Made by a program: the position numbers and the translations under genes
Notes under the pieces: generated by a model
Seen by the model: only the letters and a program-made list of their open reading frames with translations
What the model was told of the DNA's origin: nothing
The model's database searches: none
NCBI GenBank assembly: GCA_029834535.1
Contig: JAQMWT010000059.1
Location: 1-64,000, forward strand
Source of the DNA: Chrysophaeum taylorii
Taxonomy: Eukaryota; Sar; Pelagophyceae; Pelagomonadales; Pelagomonadaceae
Reading direction: 5' to 3'
DNA length: 64,000 nucleotides
Shown: positions 53,511-64,000 of the stretch, in pieces
Numbering within the stretch: position 1 is the stretch's first letter
How the letters are laid out: each line of letters begins with the position of its first letter

Positions 53511-53836
53511 CCACGCGCGCGCGCGGGGGTGGATGTGTTTCTATTTCTGGAAAATGTGGACCTCTTCTTTCCTCGCGCCACAACGCAATGATACGCGGCA
53601 GGGTGGTAAAAAGAATAAATAAATTCCCCCTCCCTGATATATAATCATGTAATATTATGAGGCTGCGCCACCGCAACTCGTCGTCGTCGTCGACGTCATA
53701 TAAGTGGCAACTTCACACTGGAGGGCCGGCGCCGACGACAATTAGAAAGAGCGCCTCCACCACCACCCTAACATTCCGAGCCTGCAAAGAGACGCGGGGT
53801 GATCGATCATCGCTAGCTCCCGCGGGGTAATTGTCG
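53179..53836. other. intergenic mirror of 6,241-6,902
   Basis: This carries the GAAA tract (about 53,427-53,510), a G run and the CAG-type triplet run (about 53,266-53,287). No gene is seen. Confidence 0.6.
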
Positions 53837-55079
53837 CTAGCTCCCGCAGTCCTGACGGATGCCGCGACCACCGGCCGAGGGCGGGACCTTCCAGCCGGGC
53901 ATGAAGCGGACGCGGGCATCGACGCGCGCGTCGCGATGGGTTTTGTTGGCGCCAAGGCAGTGCCAGTGCTCCGCGAGCAGGCTTAAACAGGGGTGGCGGA
54001 GCTCAAAGCCCGAGGCGGCGAAGAAGACGCCGGCGACATTCTCGGCGCCGTCGTGGTTCATATAGACGGCGCGGGGGGTCTCGAGGAGGTCATACCTCGC
54101 GGCGTTGGGCACGGGGGGTTTGAAGACGTGGACGTCCCAGGAGGTGCCGGCGAAGCGCCATCGATGACACCTGTTCTCGGCCGCGGCATCGCGATTCGGG
54201 CAGCTACGGTTGAAGTTTCCGCGGGGAGCCTGGATCGCGAGGACGAGAACGAGCGGCGGCGAGGCGTCGAAGGCGGCCGCGTCGATGCGATTGATGGTGC
54301 GAAGGACGACGTCGGCGTTGGCGAGCGCGACGAGGCGCGTCGTGAGGTTGACGTTGGCAAAGCGTATCATGTCCGCGTAGGTGGGCTGTCGGTCGAAGAC
54401 GCGCGCAGAGCTTCGAGAGGTCGGCCTGGGTCGCACGGCTGTCGAGGCGTCGCGCGTGACGTCGCTGCGCGATGGTGATGGCCGTTCGCAAGAGCCGCGA
54501 GGCCTGGAGGTCGCGGTCGACGCTCGACGGGTTGATGGCGGGCACGGCGTCGACGATTACGACGATCGCCTCGATGCTCGGGTTGCGCGTTCTCGCCGAG
54601 AGCGAGGAGGATCTCGTGGTACCTCGGGTGACCCTTGGCCGGCGGGATCACGTGCGCCATCGTCGTCAGCACGCTCAGGCGGGTCTCCGACGAAGAGCAG
54701 TCATCGTACCTCGGCGCGGCGCGCGCATGCGTTCCGTTACCTCGCGACCGTACGCCGTCAGCTCGCAGGCCGTCGCGTTTCGTCGCTTGCAAAAGTGGTG
54801 GTCGCAGCCCCACTCGCGCCACACCGCGCGCTCGCGCTCGGTGAGCGACCCCAAATTCCCCGGCTGTGCGCCAAAGTGCAACCGCGCGACCTGGCACCAC
54901 TCCACTGCGCGCCGCATGATGCTCGCGCGGAAGCTCGACTCGAACTCGGGTGCGAGCAATTGCAGGGCGCGCTCGTACTCAATCTCGAGGGCGTAGTACC
55001 GCGTGTCCGCGGCGATCGCCGCCAGCGTCGTGGTTGGTAGCCACCACAACCATGCGACGACCAACAACATAGGATTCAT
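53837..55079 (-). CDS. secreted or Golgi-lumen protein, right copy (three small disruptions)
   Basis: This is the mirror of 4,993-6,240. It lacks GC dinucleotides near 54,405 and 54,587 and one G near 54,718, all in GC repeats, so the frame is broken three times. The signal peptide and C-terminus are unchanged. Read error is the simplest explanation. Confidence 0.7.
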
Positions 55080-55096
55080 CTCAACAGGGTAAGTAA

Positions 55097-56739
<1,643 letters not shown>

Positions 56740-57349
56740 AAATTCATCGCACATTGTGGACGACGAAGACGACCAATCCACGGTCTCCATCCACCGCGCG
56801 CGCCCCTCCTCCATTGTCCCGTCTGTCTTAGTCGCGCTTCGACGTCGAAAGTTTGCGCGTGCTCGTGGTGGTAGCGGAGATTGAGAGCGATGCTACGTGG
56901 GGTTGTCGATACCTATCTTTAGGGTGGGATTACGTACTAGAATGGAACTAGAATGGAATAGGTGCTGATGACTTCGCCACCTCCGATGCCATTCCAACCC
57001 TCTGATAGAAACGGCGAGGTTTTTTGTGGTAGATGTGGCGCTAGTACAGCGCGAATCCCCAGTCAGTCGCTGCGCTGCGCTGCTCTGCCCTGCCCTGCCC
57101 TGCCCTGCTATCAATAAATAATACTAATAATAACGTTGAAGTCGTCTGCGCAGAGTCGCACGAGAGCCGTGTCGGGCCGCACCTCTGTGTGCGCAAGAAG
57201 GAAACAAGCCCGCGTCCCACGCTGCCGCAACCACCAAGCTGCCGTCGAGGAGGCTCGCCAACCTCTGAGTCTCCGCGTCGTCATAGAACGAAGACGACGG
57301 CGGCTCCCGAACGAAGCGAACCGAACCGAAGCGAAGCGAAACGAGCGGG
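56740..57349. other. convergent intergenic mirror of 2,704-3,329
   Basis: No gene is seen. It holds the GAACC/GAAGC tract (about 57,305-57,345), 15 bp shorter than in the left arm, and the CTGCC tract (about 57,067-57,107). Confidence 0.6.
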
Positions 57350-60300
57350 CTAGACGACGTGGTCTAGTTGGGCGCTCGCTTTGTGCTGTCTCCCAGCGAT
57401 GGCACGGCACACGAGTGCGGTGGTTCTTCTGCACGGACTCCCAAGCTTGGTGTTGCCTTTGTTGGTTCTGGGCGACAGGGGGAAGGCGGCGGCTCTCCGA
57501 AGGCCGAAGAGATCGAGCTTTCGGGCGATGTCGAGGACGAGGACGCTCGAGGCGACGAGGAGAATCTTGAAGAGGTCTCGGAGCGGGAGGGGCTCGGTGT
57601 GGAATACGGCGCGGAGTGGAGCCCAGTAGATGACGCTAAGCTGGCCGAGGATGGAGCCGCCGACGGCGAATCCGAAGGCGCGGTTCGCAGCGAGCGGGAG
57701 ACGCTTGGAGCCAACGATCGCCGAATCCGAGCGGCACGCGAGGGCGTTGAACATGTCAAAGAATACGAAGGTGGTGAAGGTCATGGTCGAGGCGCGTCGC
57801 GTGGCCTCGTCGGTCGTTTCGTCGGCGGGGAGTTCCGAGGCCAAGACGGCGAGGGTTCCGGAGCAGATAAGAATCGCGCTCGTAATAACCCGGATAAAGA
57901 TGTGGCGCGTCACGATGGGCTCGGCGCGCGAGCGCGGCGGGCAGCGCGTGACGGCGACATCGACGGGCTCGACGCCGAGGCTCTGCGCGGGCGGGCCGTC
58001 CATGATGATGTTGATCCAGAGGACTTGCATCGCGTTGAGCGGCGTTGGGAAGTCGAGGAGATGGGCGACGGCGACGAGGCCCAACGCGGCCAACGACGTC
58101 GAGAGCTGGAACGTGATGAAGTTGCGGATGTTGTGGAAGATGGCCTTGCCCTCGTCGACGGCGGCGACGATCGAGAAGACGTCGTCGTCGGTCAGGACGA
58201 CGTCAGCGGCTTCCGTCGCGACGTCCGTCCCCCGGCCTCCGCCCATCGCGACCCCGACGTCGGCCGCTCGGAGAGCCGGCGCGTCGTTGACGCCGTCGCC
58301 CGTCATCGCCACGACGCTTCCCGAGTTCTGGAGCGCGCGGACGATCTCGAGCTTGTGCCGAGGGGAGACGCGGTACAAGACGACGACGCCGCGCGACAGC
58401 TGCGTGTTGACCTCCCCCAGCTCCTTCCACCTATCGATCTCCTCGCCGGACGCGTCGAGGCCCTCCAGGTCGGAGAGAATGCCGACGTCGCGCGCGATTG
58501 CTCGCGCCGTGTCGCGGCTGTCGCCTGTCATCATGACGACCCGCGCGCCTCGGTCCTTGAGCGCCGAGACAGCCGCGAGCGCGCTCGGGCGCGCCGGATC
58601 CGACAGCGCGACGAGGCCCAAAAATACGAGCCGCGATCCCGACGTCGCCGGGTCGTCATTTCCCGAAACGGCGACGACACCACCACCACCACCACCACCG
58701 AACTGACGATTATTTCGTCCTCCAGAGGAAGGAAACACGGAGAGCGCCGCCGCCGCCGCCTCCTCCTCGTAGTAATCATCCTCCTCGTCGTCGTCGTCGT
58801 CGTCGTCCGCGCCGGACGAGAACAAAGAGCGTCCGAGACTGCCGAGCCCCGTCGACCGAGGCGTCGGCCGGTACTGACTCGGGGGCGGCGCGTAGTACGA
58901 GTGGGCGACCGTCACGACGCGGAGGCCCCGCAGGCTCAATTCGTGGATCGCGTTGCGCGTGGCTTGCTCGACGTGCGCATCGACCGGCGTGACGACGTCG
59001 TTGGCGTAGCAGTAGCTCACCTCGGGCCATACCGCCTCGAAGGCGCCCTTGACGAACGTCGCGGGCTTATTCCGCGTCGAGGAGGCATCGACGACCGTGA
59101 CATCCATGCGCTTCCGGTCAGAGGTGAAGGGCGTCTCGTGGATCCGCTGCAACTCTGGCCGTCGATCCGGGACGCCCAGGTCGCGCGCCGCCGCGAGGAT
59201 CGCCACCTCGGTCGGCAGCCCGACCGCCGCGTCCAACGCGCCGTTGCTGAGCGTCGCGTTCGAGCACACGCAGGCCGCATCGATGAGGCGGCTCACTTGC
59301 GACGGCAGGATATCGGCAGAAAATTCCTGGTTATTGACCACGAGCGCGTACCTGTGATGGGCGCTCTTTTTGCTCGCGAGAGGAGGATCCAATTCGATGC
59401 CGCCGCTCGAGGGAGGCTCGCCGTCGAGCGGGGTCGCGAGTCGACGCAGCCGGATCTCGCGCTGCGCGGCGGCGCGCGCGCCGTTGGAGAGCGAAGCGGT
59501 GCCAGAAAGCGCGATTGGCGGGCACCAGATTTCGGCGAGCGACATTTCGTTGAGCGTGAGCGTGCCGGTCTTGTCGACGCACAGCACGTCTGTGCAGCCG
59601 AGGGCCTCGACGGCCGGGAGGCGCTTTACGACGGCGTTGCGTCGCGCCATGCGCATGACCCCGAGCGCGAGCGTGACGGCGACGCAGATGGGCAGGCCCT
59701 CCGGAATCGCGGCGACGGCCAAAGAGACGCCGATCGTGAAGACGTCCAAGAGGCGCTCGCCGCGCAGCAGGCCGGCAACGCCGATGGCGACGATCACGCA
59801 TATCGAGGCGAACGAGAGGCGACGACCGAGGTCGTCCATACCCTGCTGGAGCGGCGAGCGTTGGACCTTGAGCTCCTTCATGTCGGTGGCCGCCCGTCCA
59901 AACTCGGTCTTTCCTCCGGTGCAGACGACGACCGCGCGACAGCGGCCGCCCCTCACGAAGGTACCCATGAAGACGACCGTCGCGCACTCGGCCACCGGGA
60001 GCGTAACCGAGGCCTCTCCGCCGTTTTTCGTGCGATTTCCCAAGGCGGAGGCGGCCGTCTTGGCCACCGGCTCGGACTCGCCGCTCAGGCTCGACTCGTC
60101 GACCACGAGCTCGAGAGACTCCACGACCCGACAGTCGGCGGGGACGCGCGCGCCTGCGACGACGTCGACCGCGTCGCCCGGCACGAGCTCGCTCGCGAGG
60201 ACCGTTTCCGGCGGCCGTCCGTTGCGCACCACCGTCGCCTTGGGGGGCACGAGGGACGCGAGTGCCTTGAGCGACGCCTCCGACCGCATCTCCTGCACGA

Positions 60301-60703
60301 ACGCGACGAACGTGACGATCAGAACCGCGAGCGCTATGGAGATCGCGTCGTCGTACTGGCCGAGGCACGTCGAAATGATCGCCGACGCAAACAGTAGCAA
60401 CACTAAAGGCTCCTTGAGCTGCGAGGCGAATTTCGCGCACGGATGCTCGGGCGCGTCTTGCTCGAGCTCGTTCAACCCGTGGACTGACCGCCGTCGGGCG
60501 ACCTCCTCGCTCGACAGCCCTCGCTTAGGGTCGCACCGCAAAAATCGAGCAACCTCATCGCTCGTCCCCTCCACGATGCGCCGCTCCGTGCACCTTAACC
60601 CTTCGCTCATTTTGCCTACTACGCGACGGCCTTTAGTATTCCCAACAACTCGTTCCGCGCAATTATTAACAACATCGTCCCTCCACGTATCGTATCGATT
60701 CAC
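57350..60703 (-). CDS. Golgi Ca2+/Mn2+ P-type ATPase (SPCA/PMR1 type), complete
   Basis: This single exon encodes 1,117 residues (or 1,086 if the Met at 60,610 is used, which starts closer to the family N-terminus). It would pump Ca2+ and Mn2+ into the Golgi. The actuator motif SLSGES, the phosphorylated D377 in CVDKTGTLT, the KGA motif (FVKGAFEAV), TGDSRDTA, the hinge TGDGVNDAPALRAADVGVAMG near residue 800, PEGLP in helix 4 and NIIMDGPPAQSLGVEP in helix 6 are all present; the last is specific to SPCA. The nucleotide-binding domain carries an unusual ~60-residue insert with a seven-Asp run, Glu/Ala runs and a seven-Gly run. The C-terminus extends ~40 basic residues past the last helix. Confidence 0.95.
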   Translation of the reverse strand: MNRYDTWRDDVVNNCAERVVGNTKGRRVVGKMSEGLRCTERRIVEGTSDEVARFLRCDPKRGLSSEEVARRRSVHGLNELEQDAPEHPCAKFASQLKEPLVLLLFASAIISTCLGQYDDAISIALAVLIVTFVAFVQEMRSEASLKALASLVPPKATVVRNGRPPETVLASELVPGDAVDVVAGARVPADCRVVESLELVVDESSLSGESEPVAKTAASALGNRTKNGGEASVTLPVAECATVVFMGTFVRGGRCRAVVVCTGGKTEFGRAATDMKELKVQRSPLQQGMDDLGRRLSFASICVIVAIGVAGLLRGERLLDVFTIGVSLAVAAIPEGLPICVAVTLALGVMRMARRNAVVKRLPAVEALGCTDVLCVDKTGTLTLNEMSLAEIWCPPIALSGTASLSNGARAAAQREIRLRRLATPLDGEPPSSGGIELDPPLASKKSAHHRYALVVNNQEFSADILPSQVSRLIDAACVCSNATLSNGALDAAVGLPTEVAILAAARDLGVPDRRPELQRIHETPFTSDRKRMDVTVVDASSTRNKPATFVKGAFEAVWPEVSYCYANDVVTPVDAHVEQATRNAIHELSLRGLRVVTVAHSYYAPPPSQYRPTPRSTGLGSLGRSLFSSGADDDDDDDEEDDYYEEEAAAAALSVFPSSGGRNNRQFGGGGGGGVVAVSGNDDPATSGSRLVFLGLVALSDPARPSALAAVSALKDRGARVVMMTGDSRDTARAIARDVGILSDLEGLDASGEEIDRWKELGEVNTQLSRGVVVLYRVSPRHKLEIVRALQNSGSVVAMTGDGVNDAPALRAADVGVAMGGGRGTDVATEAADVVLTDDDVFSIVAAVDEGKAIFHNIRNFITFQLSTSLAALGLVAVAHLLDFPTPLNAMQVLWINIIMDGPPAQSLGVEPVDVAVTRCPPRSRAEPIVTRHIFIRVITSAILICSGTLAVLASELPADETTDEATRRASTMTFTTFVFFDMFNALACRSDSAIVGSKRLPLAANRAFGFAVGGSILGQLSVIYWAPLRAVFHTEPLPLRDLFKILLVASSVLVLDIARKLDLFGLRRAAAFPLSPRTNKGNTKLGSPCRRTTALVCRAIAGRQHKASAQLDHVV

Positions 60704-60889
60704 ACCCCCGCTTCGACGAAACGAAAAAATTGCACTCAGTACTGCAGGAGTAGTATGCTGTCACACTTACCCCTACGGTTACACTCTATCCTGTTGAGAC
60801 CGCTACCGTTAAAAACCGACTAATAACGCGCAAGTGTCACCATGCATGGGTGATCGATCCACAGAAGCCGGCTATTATTATGATAATAA

Positions 60890-62251
60890 CTAGTCGTTCT
60901 GAATAATGATGTTGATGTTGGTGCGCGTGTCGCCGTCGGTGCTGGCAGAGCAGTAGTCGATGACGGAGAGATCTCGGAACCTGTCATCTTTGCTGAATGC
61001 GCCCTGGATTTCCATGGCCCACGGCGTGATGCCAGCGGTCCAGATCGAGCCCGCGTTGCTCCCGGGAAACTGTGGGTGCATGGTGTAACCATAGTCGTGC
61101 CCGGTCAGCGTCTCGGGGATGCTGTCGAGTAGCTTTTCGTTGACGTGTATTCCTGGGTGCATGTCGACGTACGCGTCCCACCCCTCGTTGGGCACCGACA
61201 TGTACTTGTGGTGGGCCTTTTCGACATCCTGTTCGAAGCGCCGTAATGTGAAATTGCCCGTCCCCGGACAAGCCAGCGTGTTAGCAACTGCCTTGAGGTA
61301 GACAGGGCTGGTGATAGCGGTGCCGTTGACAGTGACGGTGTTGGCCAATTCGACAGCCCAGACGTCACAGTTGCCGTTGGAAAATGTCATGCTCATGGGA
61401 TAAATTCCGATGCCACCGAATATTGTCGAGAAAAAGTCATAAAAAGCGCTTGGGGTAGTCGAGGGAAAACCAAGCGATACGAGCAAAAGGTCAGGAAGGC
61501 CATGCACGTTTTCGCGCACGCCACCCAGGAGCGAGTGTAAGCTCCCAAGCTGCACGATATCTTGGTGCACTTGCAACGAGTTCGGGCACATGCGCTCATC
61601 GAACGGATGAAAGGAGTTTCGATCGCTCGAGCCCATATTCTCGTCGGAAATGACCTGGATCGTGAGTCCGGCGTACGGAATGCCCAAGATGATTGAGTAA
61701 ATGATAGTGCCGCTCTCATGGACCTGGAAGAAGCGTAGGTGATAGACTTTGCGGGCCTCGAGCCGTTGGAGGAAGGGCGTAAGCCACGGCGAATAAAGGG
61801 ATACGCTCGGCATGGCGAACTCGTTCCATGTCAAAGCGGAAATGTTCAAGTTCTCTTTAGACCACTTCTCGAGCCACGTCTCCGCCCGCCCGCTCTCCGG
61901 ATACTTGAAGCTGTGGAAAAAATGCAACTGGAAGTTGTCGAGCGTCGTCAGGACTTCGCGGTTTGCACACGTTTCATTCTCGCCATTGAGCACCGTCTGT
62001 GATGTGATCACGCTCATGCCCAGGACCGACTGTAAGAACTGGCCGTCGTGGAAGGGCTCCAAGCTCGAGTACGTGCGCTTGTACACGGAGAGATAATGCT
62101 CGACCTTCTCGCTCTGCTCGGTGTGAAAGTGGGCCGCATCGAGCCCCTGCGGCGTCAGGATCGACGACAAGGCGAGCGCAGCAACGACGCATACTGTCGG
62201 CAGCCACAAGAGTGCCGACGGGATTTTCTTCATAGCTGACGCCGCGCTCAC
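60890..62251 (-). CDS. secreted or type II membrane orphan protein (453 aa)
   Basis: This is one open exon outside the duplicated arm. Residues ~8-32 are hydrophobic (ALLWLPTVCVVAALALSSIL), giving a signal peptide or anchor. The rest is a soluble, Cys-poor domain with sequons NETC, NISA and NFTL, and segments such as KVYHLRFFQVHESGTIIYSIILGIPYAGLTI and YVDMHPGIHVNE that read like alternating strands. I recognise no family. Its base composition is less GC-rich than the other genes and it lacks Asp runs, so it may have a different history. It lies downstream of nothing obvious and on the same strand as the ATPase. Confidence 0.7.
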   Translation of the reverse strand: MSAASAMKKIPSALLWLPTVCVVAALALSSILTPQGLDAAHFHTEQSEKVEHYLSVYKRTYSSLEPFHDGQFLQSVLGMSVITSQTVLNGENETCANREVLTTLDNFQLHFFHSFKYPESGRAETWLEKWSKENLNISALTWNEFAMPSVSLYSPWLTPFLQRLEARKVYHLRFFQVHESGTIIYSIILGIPYAGLTIQVISDENMGSSDRNSFHPFDERMCPNSLQVHQDIVQLGSLHSLLGGVRENVHGLPDLLLVSLGFPSTTPSAFYDFFSTIFGGIGIYPMSMTFSNGNCDVWAVELANTVTVNGTAITSPVYLKAVANTLACPGTGNFTLRRFEQDVEKAHHKYMSVPNEGWDAYVDMHPGIHVNEKLLDSIPETLTGHDYGYTMHPQFPGSNAGSIWTAGITPWAMEIQGAFSKDDRFRDLSVIDYCSASTDGDTRTNINIIIQND

Positions 62252-63869
62252 CGCACTGAGGGCCCTTCAAGCAAGACTTGACATGCGGTGCGTAGCCGAA
62301 AATGTCTGCCCGATTTGGTACCTAGGTACATGTATGAAAATGTCCGCCCGAAAGTAGTACCTACAAAGTTGTAGGTATGTAAAGGTCGACTGCTTAGAGT
62401 AGGAGGGGGTGAAGACGTTTGTGTACCTAGGTACACACAGAGATATCGTTGCTACAACTCTACAACTCTACAACTACAAGGTTGTTATTAGTCAGTTTTG
62501 AATGTGTGGCACACAGCTCGCGACACAGTCTCCTGGCAGCTGCTGGCCGAGGGAGTTGGGAGAGAGGCCGGGAAGTGTCGGTGCGCGGGATAGTGCGCAG
62601 AGAAAGCAGTGGTGCGTACCGTGAACATCATGATTGTCATTGGATCCTAATAATTGGTGATGTCATGCCGCGACCATTGGGTACCATGCAGTTGGCAGGT
62701 CTGGGATAAGGTGAATGTGTCGTGCGCATTTCGCGGACATGTATAATCGCGATTTTTTGAGAGTCGTTAGTGCGTCACAGGCATACGACGCGGATCGAAG
62801 CAAAAACTAGTTTCGGCATCCTCGTGGATCGCTTTTCCAGCAATTTCATCAGCTCGTGACCCCTCCCGTGACCAACCGCTTCAGGGCAAAGATGTGCGCC
62901 TATTACGTAGGCTGCCCATTCCGGCGTGCGAGGGCCTCTTAGGAACCCGCATGCTGGGCACCCACCTACTTCTTGTCGCGCACGGCCTCGTCCTCCTCAA
63001 CCACGATCGCCGCGTCGATAGCGACACAGCCCGGGCAGTTTGGCATGACGATATTTTCTACCACATCGTCGCCACTCTCCGTGGCCGACGTCCCCATCAT
63101 GCCGGAGGTATTTGTAATTTTTTCCGACGTCGTCGCTCATGCTTTCCGTTCGCAATTCTATGGCCGGTACCACGGAATCCTCGCCTAACGCCATGATGCT
63201 CGTCACGTCCGGCCGTAAGCGCCTCTACGACGCCAGGAAGTTCGCCTTTGAGGCGCGGTATATGGAGCTCTTCGCCCCGCCAGTCACTCCACAGACTACA
63301 GCACACTTGCAACATCGACAAGACCCTCGCGCCGGCCGGAGCTCCGCCATCACCCTGTCTCCCAGGCCCCATACAGCAGCGCTTGCGCAACTATGGTCCC
63401 GTCCATGGTCTCGATGCCTCCGATTCTGTCAGCTTGGAGGCGTTCCACAAATTTGCACCACAATTTCGCACACGCCTGCGCGTCGCGGATATCCGAGCGG
63501 ACCTGGGTCAAAGGAGCCGCGCCAACGTCACCAGGCCAGAGCGGGGCAGCTCCGCCGCATCTACGGCGACTGGGGCCTCGCAGCTGCCTTGAGCCGGGCT
63601 CGCAGCGCCCTCTCCGCCCTCGGCCACTCGTCGCCATCTCTGGCAGCCCTACCCAGGGCACCCGGGCCTATCAGGACGTCACACTCCGTCGCACGTATGA
63701 CCGACGGCAGAACGCGCACGCCCTGCGGGCTGGCTCTCTCCTCGCGCCGCCTCCCCTTCGCAACTCGGCGGTGTTTCCGCCTACGCCTTCTCAGCGCGCT
63801 AGCCTCTAACACCCTCCGAATCCCCGCCTCTTAAACCACATCCTCCACAAGGCATTCGCGCTTTTCTAA
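62252..63869. other. 1.6-kb stretch without a recognisable gene
   Basis: I see no supported gene. At about 62,370-62,410 there is a copy of the C-run/TCTTAGCAGTCGAC-type motif in the minus orientation, followed by ACAACTCTACAACTCTACAAC. From about 62,880 to 63,830 GC-rich open frames exist on several frames, but none shows a domain or a clear start. Confidence 0.45.
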
Positions 63870-63926
63870 TCCTTACTACTAATCGACAAGTGTTTGTCTG
63901 TTTGTTTGTTTGTCTTTAAATGTCGA
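63870..63926 (+). mobile_element. isolated Helitron-like 5' end
   Basis: TCCTTACTACTAATCGAC followed by a TTTGTCTG/TTTG tract matches the 5' end of insertions b and c. It stops after about 55 bp at another copy's 3' end, so it is a truncated copy. Confidence 0.65.
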
Positions 63927-64000
63927 CAAGTGCAGGCCAGTAAGTTCACCTATCTCTAACCCCAGTAAGTTCACCTGGTCCCAGTAAGTTCATCTAGTCC
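63927..64000 (-). mobile_element. Helitron-like 3' end (copy d), running off the window
   Basis: On the minus strand this is the array GGTGAACTTACTGG ending in GGCCTGCACTTG, followed by T, the same 3' terminus and target base as copies a, b and c. The rest of the element lies beyond the window. Confidence 0.75.

Noticed and set aside
57368-60397. A 1,009-residue open frame opposite the ATPase gene, and many other long antisense frames
   Set aside because: They mirror strong GC codon bias in the real genes. Their translations are Arg/Glu/Gly-rich with no motifs, and the plus or minus partner has a clear family.
63097-63834. Coding genes in the GC-rich stretch before the window end
   Set aside because: Several frames are open on both strands but none has a domain, a plausible intron pattern or agreement between frames.

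Overview
This is nuclear DNA of a GC-rich, intron-poor eukaryote, most likely a stramenopile alga of the pelagophyte kind (Aureococcus/Pelagomonas-like). The evidence is the gene content (Golgi Ca/Mn ATPase, clathrin light chain, PTEN, RTF2, JMJD7-, TMEM65- and OGFOD3-like proteins), very small GT-AG introns (34-71 nt, many with GTGCGT or GTGAGT donors), aspartate-rich low-complexity inserts, and N-termini that look like signal peptide plus plastid transit peptide with an AFAP-like junction. The organism is inferred, not proven.

The dominant feature is a very large inverted duplication. Bases 1 to about 19,127 recur in reverse complement at about 38,401-60,053, nearly identical base for base. 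Each arm carries the same ten genes: SPCA-type ATPase, glutathione reductase, a secreted protein, DUSP-MYND-USP deubiquitinase, OGFOD3-like oxygenase, SLC37-like transporter, REV1-type BRCT protein, an acidic coiled-coil protein, clathrin light chain and a GT31 glycosyltransferase. The left arm is cut by the window start inside the ATPase; the right arm holds the whole ATPase. High identity stops at inverted, much more diverged copies of a Ty1/copia fossil.

The roughly 17-19 kb spacer (about 19.1-38.4 kb) holds single-copy genes: a plastid-targeted glutaredoxin-like protein with SGAS in place of CPYC, a dual-specificity phosphatase fused to a JMJD7-like JmjC domain, RTF2, a YqgE/DUF179 protein, a GT61-like glycosyltransferase, an RRM protein, a TMEM65-GAF fusion and PTEN. 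It also holds a Helitron-like remnant and the copia fossil. Beyond the right arm (60.7-64 kb) there is one secreted orphan gene, a gene-poor stretch and two more Helitron-like ends.

Two Helitron-like insertions (1,082 and 1,474 bp) are present only in the right arm, with clean empty sites in the left arm, so the element's ends can be read exactly. Genes are often head to head with 13-74 bp between start codons. Many arm copies carry small indels in homopolymer or dinucleotide runs while the mirror copy is open. This looks like residual long-read error and means that broken copies should not be read as real pseudogenes without read support; it also raises the possibility that the palindrome is partly an assembly product.
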